Below, piece after piece: positions 36,248-48,100 of a stretch of 64,000 nucleotides of DNA. Below the pieces are notes generated by a model. That model made no database searches. It was given only the letters and a program-made list of their open reading frames with translations, and had not been told where the DNA came from. This stretch comes from Sphaeramia orbicularis (Eukaryota; Chordata; Actinopteri; Kurtiformes; Apogonidae), in the NCBI RefSeq assembly GCF_902148855.1, contig NC_043969.1:30385853-30449852 (forward strand), in the 5' to 3' direction. Each line of letters opens with the position of its first letter. Position 1 is the stretch's first letter. A program made the translations under genes and the position numbers.

Positions 36248-36315
36248 GTGTGTGTGTGTGTGTGTGTGTGTGTAGGTATGTGTAGGTGTGTGTGTGATAG
36301 AGATGGTGTGTGTAT
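36199..36315. repeat. (TG)n microsatellite
   Basis: TG array with GTAGG interruptions, in the position seen upstream of related genes. Confidence 0.95.
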
Positions 36316-36594
36316 ATGTACTGTCATGTTCCACAAAAATCAAAAGTTTCTCACACAACTGTAGAAACGGAATTTAATGTTTTTTGTTTTGTTTTTTCTG
36401 GTGTAATCCAGGGCATATCTGAGTCATATCGGGTTGTTGAAAAGTCATCATCATCATCATCATCTTATTTTTGCACATTATCTTTACTCCATTTGGACCA
36501 ACTATGATGAAAAAAAAGTTGTTTTTTTGCTATTCTTACTTGTATTTTAGAGTGTGACATCGTGGAAACAATTTAAAACAATGTGCAAACAATG

Positions 36595-37470
36595 CATCTT
36601 GACCAGATGCCTGAACCACCTCAGCTGGATTCTCTCAGTATGGACAAGCCGTGGTTCTATGTTGAGCCTCTCCAGGATGACTGACCTTCTCACCCTGTCT
36701 CTAAGGGGGAGAACCCAGCTCCCTGCAGAGAAAACACATTTCCACCACTTTTATCTGTTATCTTGTGCTTTGAGTCACTACCCACAGCTTGTGACCATAG
36801 GTGAGGGTTGGAACGTAGATTGGTAAATCGAGAGCTTTGCCTTTTTGCTCTTCTCCTTCTTTACCACAACAGCTCCTATTCCATCCTTCCTTCACTCATG
36901 AGCAAGCCCCAGAGAAACTTAAACTCCTCCATTTGGGGCAGCTACTCTTCTCCAACCTGGAGAGGGCACTCCATCCTTTTCTGACTGAGAACCATGGCTT
37001 TGGTCTTCACACTTGGCAGCAAACCATCCTAGTACAAGCTGGAGGTCACAGCTTGATGAGGCCAACAAGACCACATCACTTGCAAAAAGTAGAGATGTGG
37101 CCCTTAGACCCTCAACCCAGACCTCCTACTCCCCCTGGCTGCACCTAGAAATTCTGTTCATAAAGATAATGAACAGAATCGGTGACAAAGGGCAGCCCTA
37201 CCGGAGTCCAACCTGCACTGGGAATGAATCCAACTTACTACCGGCAATGTGGACCAACCTCTGGCTCCGGTCTTACCAGTTGTATGCCCAGTGCAGCAGA
37301 ACATGGACCCTATACTCTCACAGCAACCCCCCCACCCCCACCCCCAGGATTCCCAAAGGGATGAAATGAAATGTCTTCTCCATATCCACAAAACACACGT
37401 GAACTGGATGGACAAACTCCCATGAACCCTCTAGGAGCCTCATAATTTGTAAAAGAGGTGTGATGGATAA
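36595..37470 (-). mobile_element. degenerate LINE reverse-transcriptase fragment (RTE/Rex-like)
   Basis: Sequence matches from memory a common fish LINE: minus-strand remnants encode NRIGDKGQP-complement, sub-domain words such as an FVDLEKAF-like region near 37380, and a KLIHR-type spacer near 36840. It is indel-rich and has no long frame. The clade is uncertain. Confidence 0.55.
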
Positions 37471-38399
37471 ATCAGTTTAGCACTGATCAGAATGGAGTGC
37501 TGGGTCTATCTCCCAGTTAGATAATTGATTACACATTGTGTCTGCCACTAGCCAATAATCCATTCTAGATCTGGTTTTAACCAAGAAAACAGTTTGATGT
37601 TGGTATTTTTATCTCCAAGGATCATGGAGGCATACTGAGGTGCAGAACAGTCAGTTAACTATTGGGATAAAAGTCTATAAATCTGTCTACCGATTCATCT
37701 AAAACTATGTTCCATTGTCTTAGTAACACGTTTTCAGTGACATATACAGTATATATTTTTCTAAGATGTGAAACCATACTATCTACCAGATGTTTTCTAT
37801 TTTCAGCACAGAAATAATCTGTGATCCACAAGCATAGAATCCAATTACCATAATTGCAGGATGTGGCTGACACTACACTGTCTCCGGGCAGTTATTAAAC
37901 AAAATTGCAGCTCCTGCTGATTTGTATGTACCATGTTAATCAGATGCATATTTCCGTTAGATTTGGGTTAGTCGATGCAATGGAAACCTTGTTATCGTTG
38001 TTGTTATTTCTTTGTTTTGAGCAGAAGAAAAAATAAAACTTGTCTGGGTACAAGGAACTAACAGCAGAGCAAGTAAATGAGTAAATAGAGGTGATCAAAA
38101 CAATATAGCAGTTGCAATGTACACTTTTAATAATAACATAAATGTAATATGTATTGCGCGAAAAGGAGTGGGAAGAAGAAAACTTATTAAATCCCACTCC
38201 CACCTCTCATTTATACAGCATAACACATTACTTTTGATTCTTTAATGGCAAGATTACATCTATTTAGACTCCTAATAATGTAAGTAACATATAGAAAACA
38301 GATTTGGAGAACTTTTGTATATTACACTTAGTCACTATCTAATTGATAGTCTGCATAACTTATAATACAATATATTTCAACAATAACCTAAAACATTTT
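37471..38399. other. intergenic; possible LINE remnant at 37655-37900
   Basis: The minus-strand frame at 37655-37873 (CNYGNWILCLWITDYF) may be a worn L1-type endonuclease piece. The remainder is AT-rich with nothing recognised. Confidence 0.25.
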
Positions 38400-38416
38400 A
38401 CAGTATACATTGTATA

Positions 38417-38436
38417 CTGCTGCCATCTAGTGGTTA
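38417..38436. promoter_or_regulatory. CTCF-like motif in orphan 3' flank
   Basis: CTGCTGCCATCTAGTGGTTA, matching the motif at 10535-10554 and embedded in related sequence. It looks inherited with the receptor 3' flank. Confidence 0.45.
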
Positions 38437-38547
38437 CTGAGTGAAACCCTAACATTTTGAAATGTCCATTAAAAAAAAACAAAAAAAAAACATAATTGAA
38501 TAATGGGTTCAGGTTTAGGAATTTCTGCCACTGATTTTATTTATTTT

Positions 38548-38548
38548 A

Positions 38549-38597
<49 letters not shown>

Positions 38598-38685
38598 TAA
38601 GTTATTACACTTGACCAAAAAATGTGACACTGGAAAAATTCAACCAAGGTCATATTGTAATTCTTTTGGAAAAATGTATATGTAA

Positions 38686-38765
<80 letters not shown>

Positions 38766-38800
38766 TTATATATATATATTTATATTTATATTTATATATA

Positions 38801-38882
<82 letters not shown>
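38548..38882. repeat. (TTA)n then (TA)n microsatellites
   Basis: A pure TTA array to about 38600, then TA repeats with TTTATA interruptions from 38689 to 38882. Confidence 0.95.
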
Positions 38883-38885
<3 letters not shown>

Positions 38886-39221
38886 CTATTTTTGATGTAT
38901 TCAACTTTTTACAACTATTACCAGAGGAAAATTTTGTTTGGTTTATTAAAAGCATAATCAATGAAAATTGTATTAACAACAGATTACACTGATATGAAAT
39001 ACACAATTTGTTTCCTTTCTGGAGCTTGGCTTTAAGATAAATTAAAATCTACTCAAAACTGAAATGTGTTTCAGTAATGTCCAATAAAGAGGAGTTTTAT
39101 TTGTATGAAAGAACTTCACAAATGACATAGACAATGCCTTGTGGACAGGCCAGGCTGGTGCATGTATATTTTGTTCAATAAAACTATGCACAACCTGGCT
39201 GCAGTCAAAGAAACTTATAAC

Positions 39222-39427
39222 CAATCAATCAGTCAGTCATTTTCTGAACCACTTTATCCTCAAGAATGTTGCGGAGGTGCTGGAGCCTATCCCAGCTACC
39301 TACGGGCGAAGGTGGGGTACACCCTGGATGTGTCGCCAGTTCATCAGAGGGCTGACATTTACAAACGAACAACCCAACCATTCACTCTCACATTCACATC
39401 TATGGGCAATTTTAACTTGAACAATTA

Positions 39428-39430
<3 letters not shown>
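39222..39430 (+). repeat. teleost interspersed repeat (CATTTTCTGAACC type)
   Basis: Contains the well-known fish repeat words CATTTTCTGAACCACTTTATCC, GCTGGAGCCTATCCCAGCTA and GTCGCCAGTTCATC. It starts exactly where the receptor 3'-flank similarity ends. SINE or LINE-tail origin not decided. Confidence 0.7.

Positions 39431-39510
<80 letters not shown>
39431..39510. repeat. (TA)n microsatellite, left part
   Basis: TA repeat that continues after the mariner insertion at 40064-40234, which also holds a short (TG) core. Confidence 0.95.
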
Positions 39511-40061
39511 CAGGGTGGGGAAGCAAAATTTACAATGAACATTTAGTTGTTTGTTTCTCAGCAGGCACTACGTCAATTGTTTTTAAACCAAACATATATT
39601 GATGTCATAATCATACCTATCACTATTATCCATACCTTTTCAGAAACTTTTGCCCATATGAGTAATCAGGAAAGCAAACGTCAAAGAGTGTGTGACTTGC
39701 TGAATGCACTCGTCACACCAAAGGAGATTTCAAAAATAGTTGGAGTGTCCATAAAGACTGTTTATAATGTAAAGAAGAGAATGACTATGAGCAAAACTAT
39801 TACGAGAAAGTCTGGAAGATACTATTAAAGAAGAATGGGAGAAGTTGTCACCCGAATATTTGAGGAAAACTTGTGCAAGTTTCAGGAAGCGTGTGAAGAC
39901 AGTTATTGAGAAAGAAGGAGGACACATAGAACAAAAACATTTTCTATTATGTCAGTTTTCTTGTGGCAAATAAATTCTCATGACTTTCAATAAACTAATT
40001 GGTCATACACTGTCTTTCAATCCCTTTCAATCAAAATATTGTAAATTTTGCTTCCCCACCC

Positions 40062-40063
<2 letters not shown>
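39511..40063 (+). mobile_element. internally deleted mariner/Tc1-like element
   Basis: Inverted ends CAGGGTGGGGAAGCAAAATT and complement, flanked by TA on both sides. The plus frame from 39658 codes MSNQESKRQRVCDLLNALVT and IVGVSIKTVYNVKKR, the N-terminal helix-turn-helix of a mariner-type transposase. It ends at 39828, and the catalytic region is missing; a later piece resembles the C-terminus. 553 bp in all. Confidence 0.9.
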
Positions 40064-40128
<65 letters not shown>

Positions 40129-40129
40129 A

Positions 40130-40200
<71 letters not shown>

Positions 40201-40234
40201 GTATATGTATATGTATATATATACAGTATATATA
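40064..40234. repeat. (TA)n microsatellite, right part
   Basis: Continuation of the TA tract beyond the mariner element, with a (TG)n core at about 40111-40128. Confidence 0.95.
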
Positions 40235-40851
40235 CAGTGTGTCAGGTCTGAAACTGAAACAATGAGAGGCAAAAGCATTTGGGAGTGAAATACCTTTTAA
40301 CCAGTCACAACAGTTATCAATGAGATACAAAAAGAAATATTTATACATTTAATGTTGAAATTGTTGAACAAAGACTATATCTATATGTATTAATAAAACT
40401 ATCTAGAAGGTGTATCAATATAGTCCATAAATTAATAACTACAGTAAATACAACTGTATTACAATTCTCACTCTTTAAAGTTTCTTTTTGTACTTTATGA
40501 CAATTTATACATACAAACACACACACGTGAATATAATACTGTGAAATAACTAAGACATGACAGACACATCATGGTACATGCTGTGATAAAACTTTACCGA
40601 GTGCATTTTCCATAATATGGTTTCTTAGTGAAGTCCCACTCTGTAAATGAAGGCATGTAAAAGAGGTTAAAAAGACCCCCTATTATCACATCACCACCCT
40701 GAAAGAGGCCCATGTTGGTGTGTGTTTCCCATCGGGAACACACTGACGCCTGAACCCCCTCCAGTCCTATTTGTCTGCTCAGTACAGTGAGAAGCAGCAG
40801 AGGGAAGGATGAGGAGGACCATGGAGTCAAGAACAAGAGAAACCAAGACAT
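40235..40851 (-). pseudogene. ghost OlfC gene: exon 1 and first bases of exon 2 only
   Basis: Exon 1 (40851-40598, 254 nt) is intact and very similar to gene 4 exon 1: signal peptide, then [20 protein letters not shown] and a good GTAAAG donor. Intron 1 is kept, and exon 2 begins at 40253 but ends after 19 nt in the TA microsatellite. All other coding exons are missing up to the orphan 3' flank at 38400-39221, replaced by repeats. The gene can make no receptor. Its spacer position pairs it with gene 3, although the exon looks like genes 4 and 5. Confidence 0.85.
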
Positions 40852-41233
40852 GGATGTAGCTGATCTGGAAATTTAAAATAAAGATAACCTATTTTAAGAC
40901 AACACATGTATCAATTCAAAGTCAAACAAATTCAGTTTGTATGCAAGGAAAAAATATCTACTACATCAAACCTGACAACTGAGTTTAACAAGTACAGGAA
41001 AAAAAGGTTAAATACCCTACAGATGACATCAGACACTCTGCAAAAGACAAACTGTAAAAACCTAACATCTCCAAATCAAATATAACATCTCCTTGTTTAC
41101 CTGCAGAGAGAAGTGCTTATAAAAAGAAATGCATTACTGTTTTGTTAAAACACCTATCACCAGGTAATTTTGCAATATCATTTATCTATCTCTATCTCAT
41201 ACAATCTGCCCAAGGACAGAGATGATTGTGAGC

Positions 41234-41245
41234 TTTTATAAAAGG
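41234..41245 (-). promoter_or_regulatory. TATA box of the ghost OlfC copy
   Basis: CCTTTTATAAAA on the minus strand, with surrounding sequence almost identical to that of gene 3 at 27356. Confidence 0.45.
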
Positions 41246-41346
41246 TACAACAGGATTTACAAGAAGGAAAAACAGATGACATAATCACATGAGTAAAAAT
41301 GATTCCTCTCTCATGTGATAGCATGTAAACAACTAGAATGTGTAAT

Positions 41347-41433
<87 letters not shown>

Positions 41434-41452
41434 ATAGGTGTGTGTGTATTAT
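41347..41452. repeat. (TG)n microsatellite
   Basis: Longer version of the tract at 27467-27540, sharing the GTGCGTGCGTGC sub-run. Confidence 0.95.
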
Positions 41453-41651
41453 CACATTTCACAAAGAGTAGCTCCCACTACTCTAGAAACACTCGATGTT
41501 TAATGTTTTATTCTTTCTTTTTTTTTCCCTGGTGTGATCCAGAACATGTCTGAACCATATCAGGTTGTTGTAAAAGCCTGTTTTAACAATACTAACATAT
41601 TACATATGAGCAGTATAGATGGCCTGATAGAACAGCTGAATAGGAATAAAA

Positions 41652-41867
41652 ATGAAAATAATCAACTGTACTGACAGGAGAATTAGCCTATGTATACGTG
41701 TCTTTAACGGTGGGGGAAACAAGAGGGACAGAAGAAACCAATGCAGAACGGAAAGAAAAAGCAAACTTCACTCAGAAAGGCCCCAATTTGATGAGGAAAT
41801 GAACACAGAACCTTCTATATGTGATGCAGAAGTGGAAATCATTACACCACCATGTAATATAAGATGA
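41652..41867 (+). other. conserved orphan reading frame, spacer copy 2
   Basis: Nearly identical to 27745-27960, with the same RISLCI start and EMNTEPSICD acidic core. Part of the duplicated spacer. Confidence 0.35.
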
Positions 41868-42679
41868 GATTTCTGGATAAAAACTATCAAAATATTTGTG
41901 ATATGCTAATAGTATTGGCTGACAAATGCATGTTGTTTACTGTTGATGTTGACTTCGTCTTCCCATGTCTACAGCTTTTGCATCTGTGCTAAAATTTCAT
42001 AATAAGCTAGCCGCTTTTGCAAAACTGTAAGTTCAAGGTCAACAGTGTGTGTTTTGTGATTGTGCTTGTGTGAGACTACCATGAGTATTTGTCACCAAAG
42101 GTTATAACAGTGACCAGGTGGAGAATGTTGTGATTATTTACACCATTATGTTTGACATTTAACATATGCTTCATTTTTGTTTTGTCAACTGTGTTTTATT
42201 GTTTTGTTTTACTTTTCTTTCTCTAAAATTGTGGTCACTACAGTTTTTGAGCTGGTGATGAGGTGGGCCTGAGGACAGCCAGGGCCAACCCGTCATGATA
42301 CATCAGACTCTGGAGGCAGTACTCCAGGAGGATAGCCCACCACCTCAGCAAAAGCAGAGACACTCAGAGTCTGCGGCAAAGAGCACAAACCATTACAGAC
42401 TACAAGTCCACACCACAGACCTGTGAAAGCCCCATCTCCCTGCTGAATCATCTGAAAAGGTTCTTTGCTTACGTTAGGCACACAACAGCACCCCTGCACA
42501 CAAGACTCCACCCCCTTCTGGTAACCATGTGATGACACTGTCTCTGGCTAGTGTTAGGAGATCCTTGGTAGAATCAATTCAGGCAAAGCTCCATGTCCAC
42601 ACAACATCCATGGTTGTATATTGAGAGACTGTGCAGAGGAACTCACAGATGTCTTCATGGATGTCTTTAATATCTCACT

Positions 42680-43301
42680 GGCCTTATCCCAATTCACCCC
42701 TTACTCCTACCCCTCCATTTTGTAGGCTCATGTGAAGGTGCAGGGGATTTCCGATTCTTGATGAGTCGGAGGGGAAGGGCTAAGGGGGAGGGCTGTTTGG
42801 CCCTTGAAACTGAGATTTTTCAGGACCACACTACAAACGGAGGGGTATGAGACATCTCAAATAATTCTGTTCAAATCATCAGCAAGATAAAGGTAAACAC
42901 AGCAAAAAAGTGCAGCAGTGTTATAAAAGAAGCATACAAATGTACGTAATTTTGTCGTAAACAACTTAATCATTTGATTGACCATTTGATGCCATTTCAA
43001 TGTGTTGTAGACATCATTTCAGCAGTTTGCAGTTGATAGTTGCAAAAATATACCCAAAGCCTATGCAACAGAGACAGTTGAAGCTGCTGACGGCATGGTG
43101 AATACTTTCAGAAATAAAGTTGTCACATCTGTTTATAGCAGCATCGATAAATGCTGATGACGTAACAGGTCTCGAAGGGTTGTCCCATTTCGTAGGGGAA
43201 TTTTTCAACCCCTACCCCTTGCAACTCTGTCACAAGGGGTAGTGCAAAGTGCAAGGGGTAGGGGTAAGGGGAAGGCTCAAGGGGTGAATTAGGATTGGGC
43301 C
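42680..43301. mobile_element. MITE inserted in LINE copy B
   Basis: 622 bp with inverted ends GGCCTTATCCCAATTCACCC and GGCCCAATCCTAATTCACCC. Both ends are rich in CCCCTACCCCT. Flanked by ACT on both sides, a 3-bp target duplication as in PIF/Harbinger-type MITEs. LINE copy A lacks it, so it arrived after the spacer duplication. Confidence 0.8.
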
Positions 43302-44390
43302 ACTGAGTCAGGCTGTTGTCCCCACGTCCTTGAAAGCACCACCATCATTCCAGTGCTGAACAAGTCATCTCCCTCCTGCTTCAGTGACTGCCGGCTGGTT
43401 GCACTCACCCCCATCCTCATGAAGTGCTTCATCTGGCTAGTCAGGCAGCACAATAAGTCTGCCCCCCACCCCCCACCCCCACCCCCCCACCCCCCTCTGG
43501 ACCACCTCCAGTTTGCATATTGTCTCAACCACTGAACCGATGACGCTATTTCCACTGCCCCCACTCAGCTCTCACACATCTGGACATAAAAAAGACACAT
43601 ATATCAAAGTGCTTGTGATTTAGTTCAGCATTCACAACAATCATCTCCCATCAGCTCATTCATGAACTGGACCAGCTGGGGCTCAACACCTCAATGTGGA
43701 ACTGGCTTGTGGTCTTCCTGACAGGAAGACCACAAGCATTACAGGTTGTAAGCAGCACATCCAGCACCATCACTGTGAACACAGGGGCCCCCCAAGGATG
43801 TATGTTAAGCCCCCCACTGTTCACTCTGCTGACCCATGACTGCCCAAGCACTGCTCTGCAGAGACAATGATCTCCCTTTGAGCACTGATAAGATGAAAGA
43901 GATTGTTGTGGACTTCAGGAGAGCACACACCCAGCATGATGCTCTTACCATCAATGATGCTGCTGTGGAGAGGGCGAGCACTTCCAAGATCCCAAGTTTC
44001 TGGGTGTGTACTTCACAGAGGACCTCTCATGGACTGACAACACTGTATCGCTGGCCAAACTCAATAACATCTGTACTTCCTCCACAAGCAGAGAAGAGCT
44101 AGAGTCTCAGCTCCCTTCATGTACACCCTTTACAGTGGCACCATTGAGGGCATTCTAACCAGCTTCATCATTGTGTGGTACGGTGTCTGCATCGCCTGTT
44201 TCACTCCTGTATTCCCCTCTATATTGCAAGAGATCTCACTCACTCATCTTACAGCTTCCTCAGTCTGCAGCCATCAAGAAGGAGACCGCAGAGTCTTCTG
44301 GCCAGGACCAGCAAAGTCAAGGACAGCTTCATCCACCAGGCTGTCAGGAAGGTAAACTCCATCCCTGCTCTTACCCCTCTTTGCCTTTTA

Positions 44391-44392
<2 letters not shown>

Positions 44393-44467
<75 letters not shown>
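44393..44467. repeat. (CA)n microsatellite
   Basis: Pure CA array of about 37 units next to the LINE 3' region. Confidence 0.98.
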
Positions 44468-44471
<4 letters not shown>

Positions 44472-45073
44472 GAAACTCTGAAGTCATCCTCATCTTTCAC
44501 AACCCCAGTAAACTTGGCCCTGTCCACCACCACCACTTACTTGTTTACTTTTCAGTTCCTTGCTGTTTATAGTTGTATTCTATGTTAATCACATATATAT
44601 TTTTACTATGTTGATTTGTTGCTTTTTGCACTGTGGGCCTTAGAGTTTTGGAATTTCAGTTTTCTGTGTGTGCTGTACATGTGGCAAAGCTGACACTAAA
44701 GGTGACTTGCACTTTAACTGGATTTCGGTACTGACTTTATGCACTGTATGTTCCCAAGATTAAAATGTGAATGACCTGTCATTAAACTCCACTAAAATTC
44801 ATTTAACTCATTTCTCTCATATTAGAGAAATAAATGAACTTTAAATATATTTGTCTTGGTTGTGTCATGCAAATTCTCACCCACATTAAAGCAAATAACA
44901 GATATGTAACATACAAAAACTCACCCCCACCGTATTACTATATCATTTATTTTTCACATTTGTTAAGCAGAGAAATAAAATTTACATATGGCATGTTCAT
45001 GTGGATAGTCAAGGCAGAAACATCATTATTCTAATCATTAAATAGATTATTTACAAAAGAATTTCAGTGACAT

Positions 45074-45079
45074 TTTATT
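45074..45079 (-). other. polyadenylation signal of OlfC gene 5
   Basis: AATAAA on the minus strand about 38 nt past the stop codon. Confidence 0.5.
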
Positions 45080-45116
45080 GATTAAAATATAAAATTTAGT
45101 GTCCACATGAAGACAG

Positions 45117-48100
45117 TTATCTACCCATCAGGTGTTTCTTAGTGTTTTTCTCAGGCCTCAAAAGAATAATGAAGCATTTTGGGGCAAAGATACAGAACAA
45201 TAAACCATAACTAGAGGCTAGGATTGCAAAAATCTCAACAGCAACCACATATTTCCCAGGAGAGCTAACATAAGCAGGGACAAAGGCCACCCAAACAGCA
45301 CAAAATATCAGCATGCTGAAAGTGATCAGTTTGGCCTCATTGAAGTTGTCAGGGAGTTTCCTGGCAAGAAAAGCCAAGAGGAGGCAGGTGCAGGCCAGCA
45401 GACCGATGTAGCCCAGAACCAGAGAGAAGCCCACCACAGAGGCCATGGTACACTTCAAAGTGACCTTTGACCCTTGGATACCCAAGTCACGGTGAGGTAC
45501 TGGAGGACTGAGAGACAACCATATGATGCAGATGATGATCTACAACAAATGTTAATTTTAAAAAAAAGGTTTGGTTATATTTTTTATGTGTAATTGTATA
45601 AATATATATGTATAAAGACAACATTGTTCTCACCTGTACACTGGTGAACAGGCAGACACTTCCTCTCTGTAGACCTGGACCAAACCACTTCATCAAAGCT
45701 GCAGCACCAGGACGAGCCGAGCGGAAAGCTGCCAGAACCACCATGGTCTTCACCAGAAGACAGGAAACACAAAGTACAAAGCTGATCCCAAAGGCTGCCT
45801 GCTGGAACCGACAAGACCAGACTGATGGACGACCAATGAACACCAGAGAACACAGGAAGCAGAGCTTCAGTGACAGAAGAAGAAGGAAACTCAGCTCTGA
45901 GTTGTTGGCTCGGACCTAAAGGTAAATGACAATGAATGAACAGACAGAAATAACACACATCATTTTTTCATGAGAAAAAACAAATCAAGTGGTTGAATGT
46001 TTGCTAGTCAGTCTCACCATAGGTGTTTGACGGTAGTACAGAAAAACCACAAACACAGCTGTTGTCACTATGACACCAGACACAGCGACTGTAGTCAGAG
46101 TAATGCCCAGTGTTTCATTAAAGGACAGGAAGTCTGTCTGACGACGTATACAGACAGTTCGTTCAGTATTGGACCAAAACTCAGATGGACAACGTTCACA
46201 GTGGAGGGAACCTTGGAGAAGAAAAATAAAAATAAAGTAAATCTGTTCTCCACAGTTAAACATGGCTTTCTGCTATTTTAGTTTCCTCACCTGTTATATT
46301 ACTAATTTCTCCTTCTCCACATGGAATACAGTCAAAGCAGCAAACAGGTTCTCCTTTCCTGTTGGCCTTTCGGGTACCTGGGGGACAGCTCTTACTGCAC
46401 ACTGAGACAGGAACCTGGAAATCATAATAAATCATCTTCTTAATGATGGAACCTGGTGAACTGACAAGTCAAGAGCAAGCAATGTAATTACAGTATTACA
46501 GAGAAATCTGTATACCTCACTGGATCCTGTGTTCCACTGAATAACTGACTCATTTAGGTGGATACCAAACTCATTCACTTGACCAACCACTACAAATTTG
46601 AGTGAACCATCAGGGGTTTTCTGCCAGTTAATAATGTCAAACCTTGGTGGAATATCAGCACCTTGGAAGTAAAACATTTCTCCATGTGGTGTGGAGATAT
46701 TTACTTTGTTCAAGTGCTGTAAAAGCTGAAAAATAATTATTTATTATGCAAAGTACACTATCCATGTCACAATTTCCCTTTTAAGAAATATATGGCACAC
46801 ATGGACTTATTTTACCTCTCTGGGTTTGATGTGTTTTGCAGAGGAGCAGGTGGAGCTGTTGTTCGTAGGACTGTCTCTGTTTGGGCAGGAGAGAAGGCTG
46901 TGAAGGGCGTGAGCTGCTGCATAAACAGCAAGATACACATTATATGTTTCCCTTAGCTGAGACATGTCAGTAAAGACATCCTGCATCTTCTCCAGAGACT
47001 CTGTCCCAGTGCAGGGTGGTAGGGAAGATTTTGGAAGAGAATTATTACCAGGAAATGAAGTAGAAGAATTTGATGGATAGTCAGATTTCATTGAAGAAGA
47101 ATGTGAGGAGAGAGGTGCTTTCTGGGATTGTGTAGCTTCAAGACTACATCCAAACTCTCTTTCCCATAATTCTCTTATAAACACATTGTCTGGATGATTA
47201 TATGGGTTTAAACTTCTGAGATAATTTTCAAATCCAGGTATTGTTGAACTGCGTATGGCCACACCAACAACACCACTTGACAACTTAGAGATGGCAAGAT
47301 CTTGCATTAGTTCATTACTAGTGCTCCAGGCCCCACTGGCCAGAAACTGTCTGTCAGTCACCTGTAATGAGAGGACACTAACGTACATTACAACATGTAA
47401 CACAGTCAGCAATCTTCTTTGCTAAAACATGTATTCATGGCAAATAACCCAACTGGATTTACAGATTTCAAATATTCACTTACATTTCTCTCAGCTAGTG
47501 CAAGAAGTATTTGCCTTACATCTGTATGCCAACAAAAAATCAGTATCACCCTTGCAGTTGAAGCTTCAATTGTAATTGCTGCTTTTTTGGCATCATTCAT
47601 GATTGCATGTTTGTTGACAATCTGTACAAAATCAATACAGACCCCCTTTCCCTGAGTCTCTTTTTGGAATGTCTGAAACAAGGAATATTTGATTGTTGTC
47701 ATGTCTACTGTACACATGAAATGCATTAATGTATTTCAGAGAGATACATAAATATTAAAGGTAAGCATATACATATACACCTGTAAAGCGGAATGCCCGT
47801 AATCGTTGTTTGTTATCACCACTCCAACCCAGGCCCATTTGAAGCGTATAGCCAGTTGTGCCATGGCTTGAGTTAGGTACATGCTATTTTGCATTGTTCT
47901 GAAAAAACTTGGAAATTTGTGCCTGTTACTAAGACAAGGGCAACTTGCTCTGTAGCTAATCTGAAGGAAAAAGAAAAGGATTTTAAAAAGTGTCAAAAAG
48001 TGTCCTTATTTTTTACTGTGACAAATAAAACTCACAATTGGAACAGATAGAGGTGCCAACACTTCAGACACTACTACTGCTGTTGATGTTGAAGCAATTC

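Larger units (their letters stand above)
38400..39221 (-). pseudogene. orphan 3' flank of a deleted OlfC gene
   Basis: Patchily but collinearly similar to the 3' flank of gene 2 (10530-11096). Shared landmarks: the CTCF-like word and following GAGTGAAA; GTTTG(A/G)TTTATTAA; CTTTAAGAT(A/G)AA; ATTTGTAT(T/G)AAAG; CACAACCT(A/G)GC. The match reaches within a few bases of where the stop codon should be, then stops at 39222. The coding exons that should follow are absent. (TTA)n at 38548-38600 and (TA)n at 38689-38882 lie inside. Confidence 0.55.
42249..44730 (+). mobile_element. broken L2/Jockey-type LINE, copy B
   Basis: Same insertion as copy A, with further deletions at its 5' end and in the middle. 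Reverse-transcriptase words include [40 protein letters not shown] and a C-terminal IEGILTSFIIVWYG. Many frame changes. A MITE (42680-43301) and a (CA)n tract (44393-44467) interrupt or adjoin it. Confidence 0.8.

Noticed and set aside
38624-38992. Long IYIYIY open frames, also at 39.4-40.3 kb
   Set aside because: TA microsatellites.
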